A stretch of 64,000 nucleotides of DNA from Enoplolaimus lenunculus (Eukaryota > Nematoda > Enoplea > Enoplida > Thoracostomopsidae): positions 19,844 to 83,843 of the forward strand of contig JASANG010002407.1 of assembly GCA_030248215.1 (NCBI GenBank). The letters are read 5' to 3'. Positions 33,301 through 44,000 of the stretch are shown piece by piece (positions within the stretch are counted from its first letter, which is position 1; the number at the start of each line of letters is the position of its first letter). The notes below the pieces were generated by a model. It did no database searches. It saw only the letters and a program-made list of their open reading frames with translations, and was not told the DNA's origin. The position numbers were made by a program, and so were the translations under genes.

Positions 33301-35320
33301 ACTCTGGCTGAGAGTCGAATTTCACTCAGTTTGTGTCGTCTCATGTTGAGCCTATTTGGGAGAGAGTCAATTTGATTCACCATTATTTGCAGTGTAGAGT
33401 GCATTTAATTCGGTTGATAATTCGTCTTCAACTTGTCTGTCAAGCGGTACCAAAACTTCGGCCTCTGCAAAAATGTTCGGCTGTATAAAAAGCGGAAATC
33501 CTTTTGTATGAGTTGATAGTTTGGCTAAACTAGCTCACATGCGATATTAATTTCATACAGCTATCTGCGGGACCATACAGTATTTTGCGGACACCACGAC
33601 TAGACACGAAACTATAGTGTGTCGCACATGTCAATCATAAGATGCCTTTAACCTGTAGCACGTTGTATATATGTCGTAGCCCAAGTCTTCATTTAGCCCA
33701 ATTCCAAATTGGGTCAGCACACCGACACTCATGCAAATTATAAGCACACCTTTGTATTCGCCGTGTTGAAAGTTTGTCAAATAGTATACCTACTTCTAGG
33801 GGTGTGCCCTTTTCCAGTGTTACGGCTGCGTGAGCTTTGAACTACAGTTTGCGCTTTTAATGTTAGTTTTAAACTTGTTTAGGACACTATTATTATGGAT
33901 AGGTTAAACATTAGCCCAAATTTTGTAACCTGTGGCCTATGTAAAGATCAAGGGCGGAATGTTTTTTGTGGGACTGCAATAGCGTAAGCTTAAGCTTTGG
34001 ACTAATTTTTTTGCTTGGCTTAGGCTTAGGAATATGCTATTTCTTACGCTTACGCTTAGGCTAGGCTTAGGAATGTGTCTATAATGCTGCTGTGCCCCTT
34101 TTCTTTACATTGGCCGTAGCTGTTTTAAGATAAAACACTCATAGTACTAAATGATTTGCTGCAATTTGATTCAGATTCCAATTATTGTTGTTGGTAATAA
34201 ATGCGATTTAACGCATGACCGGGAAGTTGCAACGCATGAAGGACATCGTTTTGCACGATTGCACAATTGCAGATTCCTGGAAACGTCAGCAAAGGAACGA
34301 ATCTGTGTTGACCAGGTAAATATTTTCAGACTTTGATTTTGTTGTAGAGTATACCTATAGTTCATACACTAAATATCTTGAGCAATGTACTGTAGTGACC
34401 CGAATAAGAGGAGTAATGATATTTATTTGGCCCCTCTACAGGGTACCCCACCTTGTTATTCGGTTACGATTGTTATTTATTTTTAATCCGCCCTCCGCCG
34501 TCCTTCGTCACTGTATTGCAATTATCTGTTGAATTAAACGATTTTTGCCTTGCATCAAAAGCTTGAGTGATAATGCAAGGTTATACTTTGGATTGTTATT
34601 TTCAAAACCTAAGTACGCTTTAAGTGTCGAACTCAAGTTTATTTGTTCCTGGAGTTATTTATGCGCTAGAATTTAGAATAATTGACATTTATTGACTCTA
34701 ATTAGGGTTTAAAGACTATCCGCTTTCGGACTCTTATTAGGGATACGTAATCCTATTGATCAAGACTCAAAATGGGGACCCCTCTTATTACCCCCTCTTA
34801 TTCGAGTCAATACAGTAAAGAACAGGGGTGGAACAGTATTGTAATCTTAAAGTCTAAAGTCTAAGCCTAAAGCGTAAGAATGAGTTTATTCCTTAGCCTA
34901 AGTCTAAGCCGAGCAAAAAATTAGTCTAAAGTTTAAGCTTATTCTATTCTAGTTCCACAGAAAAACGTTCTGCTCCACACTAAAGATTCTTAGTGCTATC
35001 ACCAATATTATGTCTCGCACAGTTGGATTTTGGGACGTATAGGATTATGCTTATAGGTACGGCCCTATTATAAGAGTGAGGTCGGCAAAATTTTTTTATG
35101 ACGTCAACAATTCTAAAATGAAACTTTTAGAGAAAATTTTTTAACAAAATGTACGTTTGTCTGCTTGCAAATTTAGATGTTTAGTGATCTGATTCGCTTG
35201 ATCAGAAGACGTAATCCAACTCAATACAGCGCGAAAAAGTTGCCAAGAAAGCAAGCAGATATTTGTGCCGCGTGTACACCACTTTGTTGCTGCCGCTGTG
35301 TCTCTTGCGTTGTACAGTAA
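30336..35320 (+). CDS. Rap-type Ras-family small GTPase with cysteine-rich CAAX tail
   Basis: Six exons (30336-30392, 30829-30897, 31642-31698, 32900-33040, 34175-34315, 35177-35320), all in phase 0, encode 202 residues. Visible motifs: P-loop GSGGVGKS (10-17), effector loop YDPTIEDSY (32-40), DTAGTEQF (57-64), NKCD (116-119), ETSAK (144-148). Thr at position 61 in DTAGT rather than Gln distinguishes Rap proteins from Ras. The C-terminus from residue 183 is unusual: eight cysteines in the last 20 residues ([18 protein letters not shown]), closing with the CAAX box CVVQ. Prenylation and palmitoylation of this tail, and membrane switching in adhesion or junction signalling, are inferred from the family. 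The tail is more cysteine-rich than vertebrate Rap1/Rap2 as I recall them, so subfamily is left open. Confidence 0.95.
30929..31546. mobile_element. TIR element with CTGTAGTGACCCGAA ends in Rap intron 2
   Basis: The left end CTGTAGTGACCCGAAAAAGT and the right part inverse around CTTATTCAGGTGGTCCCTACAG. The subterminal CAATCAATAGGAGT and its inverse ACTCCTATTGATTGGGACTC pair almost perfectly. A sister copy is in intron 5 (34388). Confidence 0.75.
31706..31880. mobile_element. hAT-like MITE inserted on the 5' splice site of Rap exon 3
   Basis: The ends CAATGGCGGATC and inverse GATCTTGGATCCGCCACTG. A perfect 8-bp duplication GGTTAGTT (31698-31705 and 31881-31888) starts with the last base of exon 3 and contains the GTTAGT donor, so the donor sequence exists twice. 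Confidence 0.9.
31945..32062. mobile_element. Fragment of the CACTGTAAATTTCARTGAGTT MITE family
   Basis: Begins CACTGTAGATTCCAGTGAAT and contains GAATTTGGTGTTTTACAGC and GAACTCATTC words as in the intact copies. No matching right end. Confidence 0.55.
32073..32870 (+). mobile_element. MITE with GCCTAA core expanded to about 12 tandem units, in Rap intron 3
   Basis: The ends GGCCAATAAAGAACAGCGGC and inverse ...CCCCTGATCTGTACATGGCC. Between them, units of 48-60 bp starting AAGAATGAGCATATTCCTAA and filled with CCTAAGCC-type hexamers repeat about twelve times (32100-32790). Two unit types are seen: CTAAGTCTAAGCCTAAGCGT in the first eight and CTAAGTGTAAAGCCTAATCG in the last three. Long frames on both strands here are artefacts of the 6-bp periodicity. 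Confidence 0.92.
33131..33394. mobile_element. Foldback MITE, CACTGCAAAAAATGG family, in Rap intron 4
   Basis: The right end ...TTGATTCACCATTATTTGCAGTG is good, the left end degenerate (AAAAAACGGTGAGTC). An internal direct duplication repeats the TGAGTCTCGGAAATAG-ACTACGGGACTA block about 50 bp apart. Confidence 0.75.
33934..34115 (-). mobile_element. MITE with TTAGGC core (subfamily B) in Rap intron 4
   Basis: The ends GGCCTATGTAAAGATCAAGG and inverse ...CTTTTCTTTACATTGGCC. The interior is TTAGGC units. It ends 59 bp before Rap exon 5. Confidence 0.85.
34388..34817. mobile_element. TIR element with TACTGTAGTGACCCGAA ends in Rap intron 5
   Basis: TACTGTAGTGACCCGAATAA on the left, inverse ...CTCTTATTCGAGTCAATACAGTA on the right. 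Shares ATATTTATTTGGC, CTTGTTATTCGGTTACGA and CAAAAGCTTGAG with the intron 2 copy. Ends of the form TACTGTA suggest a Tc/mariner-like element with TA targets (inference). Confidence 0.8.
34814..34985 (+). mobile_element. GCCTAA-core MITE fragment abutting the previous element
   Basis: AAAGAACAGGGGTGGAACAG, short core, AAAAAATTAGTCTAAAG, GAAAAACGTTCTGC. The outermost terminal bases are missing at both ends. Confidence 0.65.
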
Positions 35321-35640
35321 AAAGACTTGTTTGCAAAAATTCAGTTAATAATTTTGCTGCTAGTAGTAATTTTGCGAAACATACATAAAATCAGTGACTT
35401 AGAATTTGTTTTCCATCATTATGTTTAGGCTTAGGGCATTGTGGTGTAAATAACTGCAACAGATTCGCCTTAGACCGTTCATGACCCAGACTGAGACATT
35501 ACGTGCGGGTATACGTGGGTCGAGTAAAGAATTTCAGCTTCGGGCATACCCGTGGGTAAAGATTTGTATTGCGCGGGTAAAAAAAATCACAGTATTTTCA
35601 ATTTTTACTCGCGCCAAACTTTAGTTTTAAGGTGCAAAAC
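35321..35640. other. Intergenic, contains a TACCCG-element fragment
   Basis: 35490-35590 repeats, in inverse orientation, the TTTACCCACGGGTATGCCC-type words of the element at 14498-14950. No exon. Confidence 0.4.
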
Positions 35641-36195
35641 ATACAATATTGTCTATTTTACTTCCGACAATTGCTGTCCGGTGCTTTATTGGGTCTTTTC
35701 GGTTATCACTCCCAGCCTGCGTTTGCCCAAAAAGTGGTCGGATTTCGAAAATGTTTGCATATTTGAGCTTCTCATGGCCTATCCTGATGATTCCATGGCC
35801 AAATTTGTATTTTTTAAAAATTCAATTTTTTAAGGTCCCAAACCCCCTTTGTGACCCAAAAAATTTTTTGTCAAAAAGTTTTTCAAAACGAGCAAAGTCG
35901 CAAGATTATGCATTGTGTTTAGTTGTACAAAGTGCTAAGTCTATATTTTCAAGTGGCAAAAATACTAAGTCCCAAAACATAACTTGGGCGTAAATTTCCC
36001 TCAGAGCTAAGTTCATCTAGTCTTTATATTTTGCAAGCCATAGGGAATAATTTTTTGCAACCACTAATTTATAGTAGGCTTTGAACACAGCATTGCACTG
36101 TAGTACGGTCTACGAATAATCAGACATTGTTTACCAAATTAGAAATAATCATTTTTCTCAAAACGCACTTTTTGGACTTAGGCTGTTTCGGAATT

Positions 36196-36445
36196 GAGGC
36201 GACGATATATCATTCGATGCAGCTTGCAGAACTGAGTTAAACGGTGTTCATTTTTTGCAATCAGACGATTGGTTAACAAATTATGGTCAAATAACTGATT
36301 TGGCGCCAACCCAAATCCTTGGCAGCATGCCAAATCAGTTATCTGACAATAACTCGTTAACCAATCGTCTGATTAATGCAAAAAATTTAACACCATTGGA
36401 CTCTGCTCTGTAAGCTTGCATCGAATTATAGGCCGCCGTCAGTAT
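36196..36445. mobile_element. Foldback MITE-like palindrome
   Basis: GATATATCATTCGATGCAGC pairs with TGCATCGAATTATAGG, and TTTTTTGCAATCAGACGATT pairs with AATCGTCTGATTAATGCAAA. The arms are about 80 bp with a 25-bp turn near CTTGGCAGCATGCCAA. Confidence 0.8.
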
Positions 36446-36571
36446 CATATGACGTTTGAAAATGTCTGCAAGATTGTGGTAAACTTGCCTGAGTGTCCTG
36501 TAAAATATCTACTAAAGCTTAAAGTTTGAATTATTTGTACTTAGGAATATATTTAGAAGATTTTTCAGAAA

Positions 36572-36665
36572 TGAAATATATATATATTATAGGAATATAT
36601 ATTAGGCAAGAATATATATATAGACAGAATAATATAGATATATATATATATATATATATATATAT
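36572..36665. repeat. (TA)n-rich microsatellite
   Basis: Interrupted ATATAT tracts, the longest at about 36638-36665. Confidence 0.85.
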
Positions 36666-37150
36666 GCTAATTTAGTATTCGAAATCACATACAGCTAAAT
36701 TGTCTGGCTTTTTGTTACAGTATTCGTGCGCAAATTAGATTGTCCTGCATAATATCAAGTGATCTTCGGTAGAATTTCGAAATATCATATGATATTCCCA
36801 TAAATGTCAAACGATATCATTTGACTTATTGCTGTTTGTATAAGATGTTTAATGGAGATGCGGAATTTGTAAGCCAATATCATGTGCATTTACATTTTGT
36901 GTACAAATCACTATTTAGATCACAAAATTTTATGGTAACGCCGAATCAACATGGGACAAAACGTGTTCCGGGATGCCTTAAGTTGTAAACGTGAACCCCG
37001 CACTGGGACCTTACGAACTCGAATTTTTCAAAAATACAAATTTGGCCATGGAATGATCAGGAGAGGCCATGAGCTCAAATATGCAAAAACTTTCAAAACC
37101 CGACCATGTTTGGACAAACGCGGGTTAGGGGTAACCGAAAAGACCCTTAT

Positions 37151-38005
37151 AGTTCAGTTTGAAATTCTGGTGATTCTAGAAAAATTTCGTGCGTACGGTT
37201 CGTTGAAGCTATAACGCAAAAATTCATTAAAGTGAAAACACCTGCGATCTTTAAAATACTGGTTTAACTTCAGGCGCGGTTAAAAGGTGGGTCGCGGATA
37301 TATCATTTTTGCGCGGTTCAAAAATTCATATTTGCGTTGGAAAAGCGCGGGACGGGTAAAGAAATCCTTGCCCACATTAAACTCCATCATTGAGAGAGAC
37401 AGACCAGCAGTTCGGTTGTACGTTGCTTAAAACATATTGAAAAACTTTACTCAACCAACACCGAACAACCATCGAGTTCTAAATCGCTCGACAAAAACAA
37501 AATCATTATTTTGTACAATTGACCATCAAAAAACAATACATTTCTGCAATTAGTCGTAGATTATTTCCGCTACCATGGCTCGGACTAAAAAGTTACTAGA
37601 ATAGTATATTTGTTTCCAGAATTGATAATTTTTATGCCACAAATTTTTACTATAATGAAATACTGACCAGGCTAAGAAAGTTCACAAAACAGAATATGCA
37701 CTGAAGCCTTAGCATATTCCTAAGCCGAAACCTCAGCGTAGGACGGTTAAGTGTAAAACTAAACCTATGGAAACATTAGGCTAAAGGTCGAAATCAGCAT
37801 ATCGCAGTCGTACCGAAAAGTGTGCCGTCACTAAAAGTAGCATGATGCTAAAACACCACAACCAACTCAACCCCGAAATTATTTCACAAACATTCCAAAA
37901 TCTTCCTCAACTTAAAACATTCATGTTATATGATCAATACTTCTTTAGCATAATCACAATCGGGCAGTACTTCTTGCGTGAATCACAGATATTTTCACTT
38001 CAAGT
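37151..38005. other. Region 3' of VIPAS39, no further gene seen
   Basis: Very decayed CCTAAGCC-like words at 37700-37760. Otherwise unremarkable. Confidence 0.35.
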
Positions 38006-41000
38006 TCAATTTATCCATTTAATGTTCTAAAATAGACAAAACAGCGCATGTTATTTTGAGACGTAACAAAGCACATTCCTAAGTCGAAGCACAGCGTAAG
38101 GATAATCCTAATCGGTACAGCCCTCAAAGTAACATGGGCCAACAAAACAATAAATAAGTATGCGTTCCTTCGATTTTAAAGACCGCAGAATTTTTCAAAT
38201 GGAAGCTATAAAGTTAAACGCTCAATAAGCTAAAACTTGGCAAGAGGCCTACAACTATCAGATACTACAAACTTCACCCATTTTCGCATAGACTAGACTG
38301 TGAGCAACTCAGCGCACATGCCCAAGGTGTCTAGCGCAATGCTACTATAGTAGCTAAGTGGCGATGGAAAACGCGTCTCACCCAATGTCTGGTCCAAATA
38401 AAGTTGAACGCATACGACAGATTAAATAGAAAATATTAATGCGAAAAACGATTGTTATGTTATTTTTCCGCAAGCTAGGAACTGTGGGTTATTTAAATTT
38501 ATCGGAATAAAGTAAACAAGTTTGTTTTAAATAAAATTTAAACACTCACCGTATTTTGGAGCGCTGCTTCAGCTTGATACGCATCCTTTGTATGCGGTGT
38601 TAATTTTGCTTTAAACTTTAATAACGATTGCCGGTCACGTTTCGTTGTATAACACTGAAATATTAAGAAACCGATGTATGCTGTGAATATTTGCGCAAAA
38701 AGTTTTTCGAGAATCAAAGTGACTATCCATGTGTCGGCCTATGTATAGAACACGGCCGGAACACAGAAGCATTAGCATATTCCTAAGCCTATGCCTAAGC
38801 GAAAGGATGAGCGTATACGTAGGCCTAAGCCTAAGCTAAAATGTTAGTATAAAACTTAATCTTTTTCTATTAGGGTCCCGCAGGAAAACGTTCCGGCCCG
38901 TTTCTATACATGGACCCTGGGTCTATCCTGCAACACTTTCACTTCTTGTTCTTAAGCAGAAAAGATTCTGCAACAAGAACAATAATGGCGCTCTGCCTGT
39001 CGTACGTCGACATGCGCCACCGTGTGGCATCCTACGGCAGGCGACGAACGGTGAGGGAATAGGGAGGAAGACTTTAAAAAATTTTAAAAGTAGTCAGAGA
39101 CTGAATTAAGTCTAACCGTGATCGCGTTCCAAACCGCAGTTTTGATAACGATTGGACGTTTTTTGGACCTCATCGCTGATAGACACGATTATTGTACTGC
39201 TCGCAGTTACTGCTACTATAACCGCGAACAAAACCACGATTGCCTTGCATTAAATTTTAAATCACTTGTAAGCGCGGTTACAACCGCGGTTTGGAACGCG
39301 ACTCACGGCAATCGCGGTCATAGTCGCAGTAACCGCGATAAAAACGCTTTTGGAACGCGATCACGACAGCTGACATTCACAGTATTACTAAAACGTGTTA
39401 AACATATGATCTTATTGTACACAAAGCCTACAGGTGACATTTAACAACTTAATAACAAGGCGATACATCCAATTGAAAGTATCTTTCTATCCTGACCTGC
39501 CCCTTTAATTTTAATACGTATCACAAATTAAAATGTAATAATAAAAATTTTGCTTTAAAACTAACATCTATTGCTAAGCGATTACAGTCATGCTTTAACG
39601 CTAACGATAGCTGCGTATCGACATCGGAAATTTGTTTTATGTACAACGCGAGAACCTAAAAATTGAAAAAAAAACCGTAAAAAGCCTAAAACAGGACGTA
39701 TGTAGAGTTTCGAATAATTTTCCCCTAAATTTCTCGATGAAACTTCCAGTTTTTCCTAAACTTTTGAGAAAACAAAGCCAGATATTTTTCTCATTCAAAC
39801 TACATGTTCTCATAATACAAAAGCATGAAAATATATCGAAGTTACATACAGACAAGGAGGTCCCCCAAACGTAATTTTTTGCGGACGCCTGCGCATACAG
39901 GCTCACAAAATTTGAAAAAAGTTTGTGTGAATAGGATGATTTGGTTGCACAGAAAGTTTTGTTTTTCCTTCAGTCTTTTGGCTACTGAAACTTTTTTGCT
40001 TCACTGTCCTTCACATTACTCCGTCAAAAGTTACCCGGTGTATGCATGATATTGTGCAAGTTGCATCACTTAATGACGAATCTTACTGTGTTCACCAAAG
40101 TTGTGATGCCCAAAGATATATAAAACGTCCTACTACGGTAGCTGAAAGCTAACCTCAGTCGGAGGATCATATGCTTGTATAATACTGACTAAACGATCGT
40201 ACGGAATAGGCGACTTCAGCTTTGTTGCGCCAAGCCCAAACAACGCCTGCAACATCAACAAAATTTCACTCTAAATGATCTCTTAATCCCCTCTTAAAAG
40301 AAATCAATAATAAAATACCCAACTTTTACAGCTGACTAAGTTTATCAACAAAGATACAAATATACGAAAAAGACACATCTTCCATCTTAGCATAGCTAGT
40401 CAACTTAATTTAATCCATGGCGTTCCCACGGGGGGCACTGGGGGTCATGGCCCCATAAAGTTGGCTGGTGTCTCCAAATAGACTCAGTCTAAAAGGAAAC
40501 AATCTTAATATGCAATTGCAGGGCGCCCTAAAATATAATTGTTTGCGGACGCCCCTGAATTCAGTTAAATTTCAACATCGAACACGCACACATCTACCAT
40601 CCTACATTAAATATTTAGTTTGTCACCATTGTAGTATGAGCAAAACATCCAAAACTTACAGCTGAAAAAGCAAATATATGTAAGCGCATTTAACGCACAA
40701 GACATTATTTCAAAGCGTTCAGAATGAGAAATCGGGGGCGAATACTCGATTAGGGGATGAGCTGAAGACAAATCTAAAATGACGATGGAGTTTTAAAACG
40801 AATTTGTCCCCACCCAGAAGAAAAATCCAATCCGATCGTGATTTACGTAAACAACTAACTTTATTTGACAGCAATGATTCCAAATTTGTCCATCGCCTCA
40901 TAGACGCAAGTGCTTTTGCAGCGACCCACACAAACTGTTTTTCAGTGAGCTAAAATTAAAAAACTGACATATACTTAAAGTACACATATTCGATAAGCCA

Positions 41001-44000
41001 AGTGACTGCTTATGCTATCTAATCGATTACTAGATGGATTCCTTTCCCTTTTTTGAATATCTATATCATGTCATAGCAGTTTTAACAAAATAAACCAAAA
41101 GCAAGATATATAACAAAAATACCTGATGATAGCTTTTCACAGATAACGGGCTGGCATAGGAATCCTGAAATAAAAAAAATTAAATTACGAAGTCCAAAGC
41201 TTACTTATTCATCTTACATATCGGCGGCACCTTACATGGAGAAAATAAATAAATTGCGCAGAATTTAACTTACCATAGGAAGTTCATAATGATAAAGGCA
41301 ACAGTAATAGAGCGTTGTCAGCACGGATTGATCAATTAACGGCGCTGATGGTGGAAATTGCTTCAAAATAGCATTCTTGCCGTTTTCATACAATTCTTTC
41401 TTATCGGCAGACTGAAAAAATATTCTTTGAATATACACGGCCAAAAGCCACACTAAAAATTTTTTCCATTCAAGTTCGCAAGTTAATTTATAATTTCAAT
41501 ATAGAAAATATACTACCCGGAGCAGTATACAAAAACAGACACATGTACAATTCGACACTAATTATGTTTACCTAAAATCATTAAAAAACCACAATACACA
41601 GGATACAAATTCTGGTTCCAACAACTGTTCACCTTCCGATTCCGGTAAATTTTTACCGGAATTATAAATTCCTGTATCGTTAAACTTTCGCCAATTAGTA
41701 TAGTATAGAAACCTTGACAATCACCGAAAATAAGCCATCAAAGGTAGATTTCGCTTCCATGGATAACAAGAATTTAAAATACAGCACATTTTGCGAATGT
41801 TTATCTTCAACTAAGGATATTTCTCCAATAATACAGCAAAAAAAAAAGAAAATAAAAATGAATTTTTCGGTGGCAGGTATTTTTCACTTTAGGTTCCGGT
41901 TCCGGTAATTGTTCGCATTCCGGTTGTGGTGAATTTTAATTCTGGTTTCACCTACACCACACATAATGACTCGATCACTAAAATAGACTTAAGCTTAGGC
42001 TAATCCTAAACTTAAAAAATAATAAACAGTATTGTGTATGAACCTTTTACCTTCTACAAAATTACATTAGTGTGGGGAAAAGTAAACAAGTACCCATCTT
42101 CTTACTTCGATAGGTTGTTGGCGTTCAAGCAACGCCACATAATCAACAACCAGATTGGTTTCGATTCCAAGACTTGAATCAGAGCTGAAGCTGGAGCGAA
42201 TACACCGTTTGAGTGCGGCAATTTTTGACTGAGCATCAGTTTTGCGACACGCGCATGCCAATTCTATCATCGCGGCTTCCTCTTTACGACCAAGCGAACT
42301 GAAAAATAAAAAAACACAAAAATAATTCAATAACAACACAAACTACTGCCGAGGGAAGCAGGCCATAATACCATACTTAGCTTGTAGAAACTCGAGTTAT
42401 CGACAAGAAAATGGTGTGTAATAGTCTGCATTTTTGAACATCATTAAAGAATTATACATGTCAAATTTACTGCAACTGTTTTTCCAAAACAATTTTGTAT
42501 AATATAAAACATGAAATGGAGCTTTCTACTGATGTCTTATCTGCTCAAGCAACGAACAATGCCGCAGGACCACGTAAATAATTAACGCTGGAGTAATTAC
42601 GCACCGGGACTCAAGTTGTTCGGTTGGTTCAAACCCCTCCTCGACTGCAGTGAAATTTTCTGCATGGGTTCTTTATAGTAACGCGTTAACGTCGGATCTT
42701 ATTTTCAAACTCCGACAGCTAATTTTTTTTAAAATTTACTATAAAATGCAAAAGAGAATACAACATAGTTACAATAACGTGGATATAAGTTCATCATGTC
42801 GGGAATGCGCTTTCAAGTGAGCAATGTAGTGATTTGCAGCAATTGGTTTCGATAACAGTTGTTCTTGAAACAACGAAAATACCAATGTGTTTTTCAAATA
42901 TTCGAGCACCTGCAAATTGATTTTTTTACTTTGATACAACATGTAAAAAGGTAAAATCGGCTGAAATTGTGGAAAAATTTACATCCTGCGTTCGATTTTG
43001 ATCGTTTTTTATCCGGGTGGCTAGGAGTCTAACATTTTCAGTGTTGAGTTTAAATTTACCATACCGCGACTGGGCTTGCAGCTAGCTATACGTAGGCAAG
43101 ATGGCTTAGCCCCGCAGAACAGTTTTAGCTGCTTCTAAGCTTCCTACTTCAACTGCATGCCCCTATTAAAATGCTTTTGGCTTACCTAACAGGTTAAGCC
43201 TGTTATAATCTGATCTCACATTGTTTTAGAACCAAAATAAAGATGTAAATGTTAAGGATATTTGCGATAATGTTACATATTCGCTTACCGTAATAATAGC
43301 ATTACCATCACACAATCGAATCGCAGTATCTAACAAGTCAACTTTATCAGTTTTTGTTTTGAAGAATTCCAACGAATATGGCTGCAAAAACAAGCAAATA
43401 GTCTAATATTTGTCAAGCAAGACCAAATGGTAAGAACTAAATGATCCCACAGCCCGCTGCCTGCAGTACGGACAAAGTTGCGGTCCGCGTTAATTACACG
43501 GTCCTGCACACTGGAGACCGGGGACAGGAACACTTGGGAAGGGCTTGTGCGGATGTTTATGCTAAGCGAGCAGACCCTTATAATTAGTAACGACAGATTC
43601 TTTAGTTAGAAAAATAAGAGAGTAAAGCTCATTTTTACCCTATTTTAAAGCTCATTTTTACCATATTTTTTGACTATCGAATATATCTATTGAAATATTT
43701 ATTCCACAGAATATGCTGCTAACAATAAAATTGCTAGCTAAACTTTTATTGCGTTTAAAGACTTATTTTTTGAACTTTCAGTCGATAGCCGTTTCTTGTA
43801 AAATCGGTTATGGATTACTGTGCTGGGGCTGGATGCTCTTTGTGGCCAAGTCCAATCTCGAAAAGCTGGAGGTTGTTCAGTGACAGGTTGCACGAGCATG
43901 CACGAAGCTCGTCAGATCAACACCAAAGGATCTACTTGAGCACGAAGCTGGGTACACGCCTGTGCGCCTGGTCCGAAAGCAGCAGGCGGCAATTGCCTAC

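Larger units (their letters stand above)
35690..37150. repeat. Large inverted repeat, arms of about 165 bp
   Basis: The arm at 35690-35858 (with TTTCGGTTATCACTCCCAGC, TTTGCCCAAAAAGTGGTCGG, CATGGCCAAATTTGTATTTT) reappears inverted at 36990-37150 (AAAATACAAATTTGGCCATG ... GTAACCGAAAAGACCC). The arms are about 80 percent alike by eye and enclose 1.1 kb that holds another palindrome (36196-36445). Probably an old TIR element. Confidence 0.75.

Noticed and set aside
36951-37214. 87-codon frame as a gene
   Set aside because: It lies in the right arm of an inverted repeat and is mirrored by the frame in the left arm (35649-35993).
3000-38900. True chromosome-end telomere tracts
   Set aside because: The TTAGGC hexamers are short, degenerate, in both orientations and always framed by the same terminal inverted repeats, so they are element interiors, not chromosome ends.
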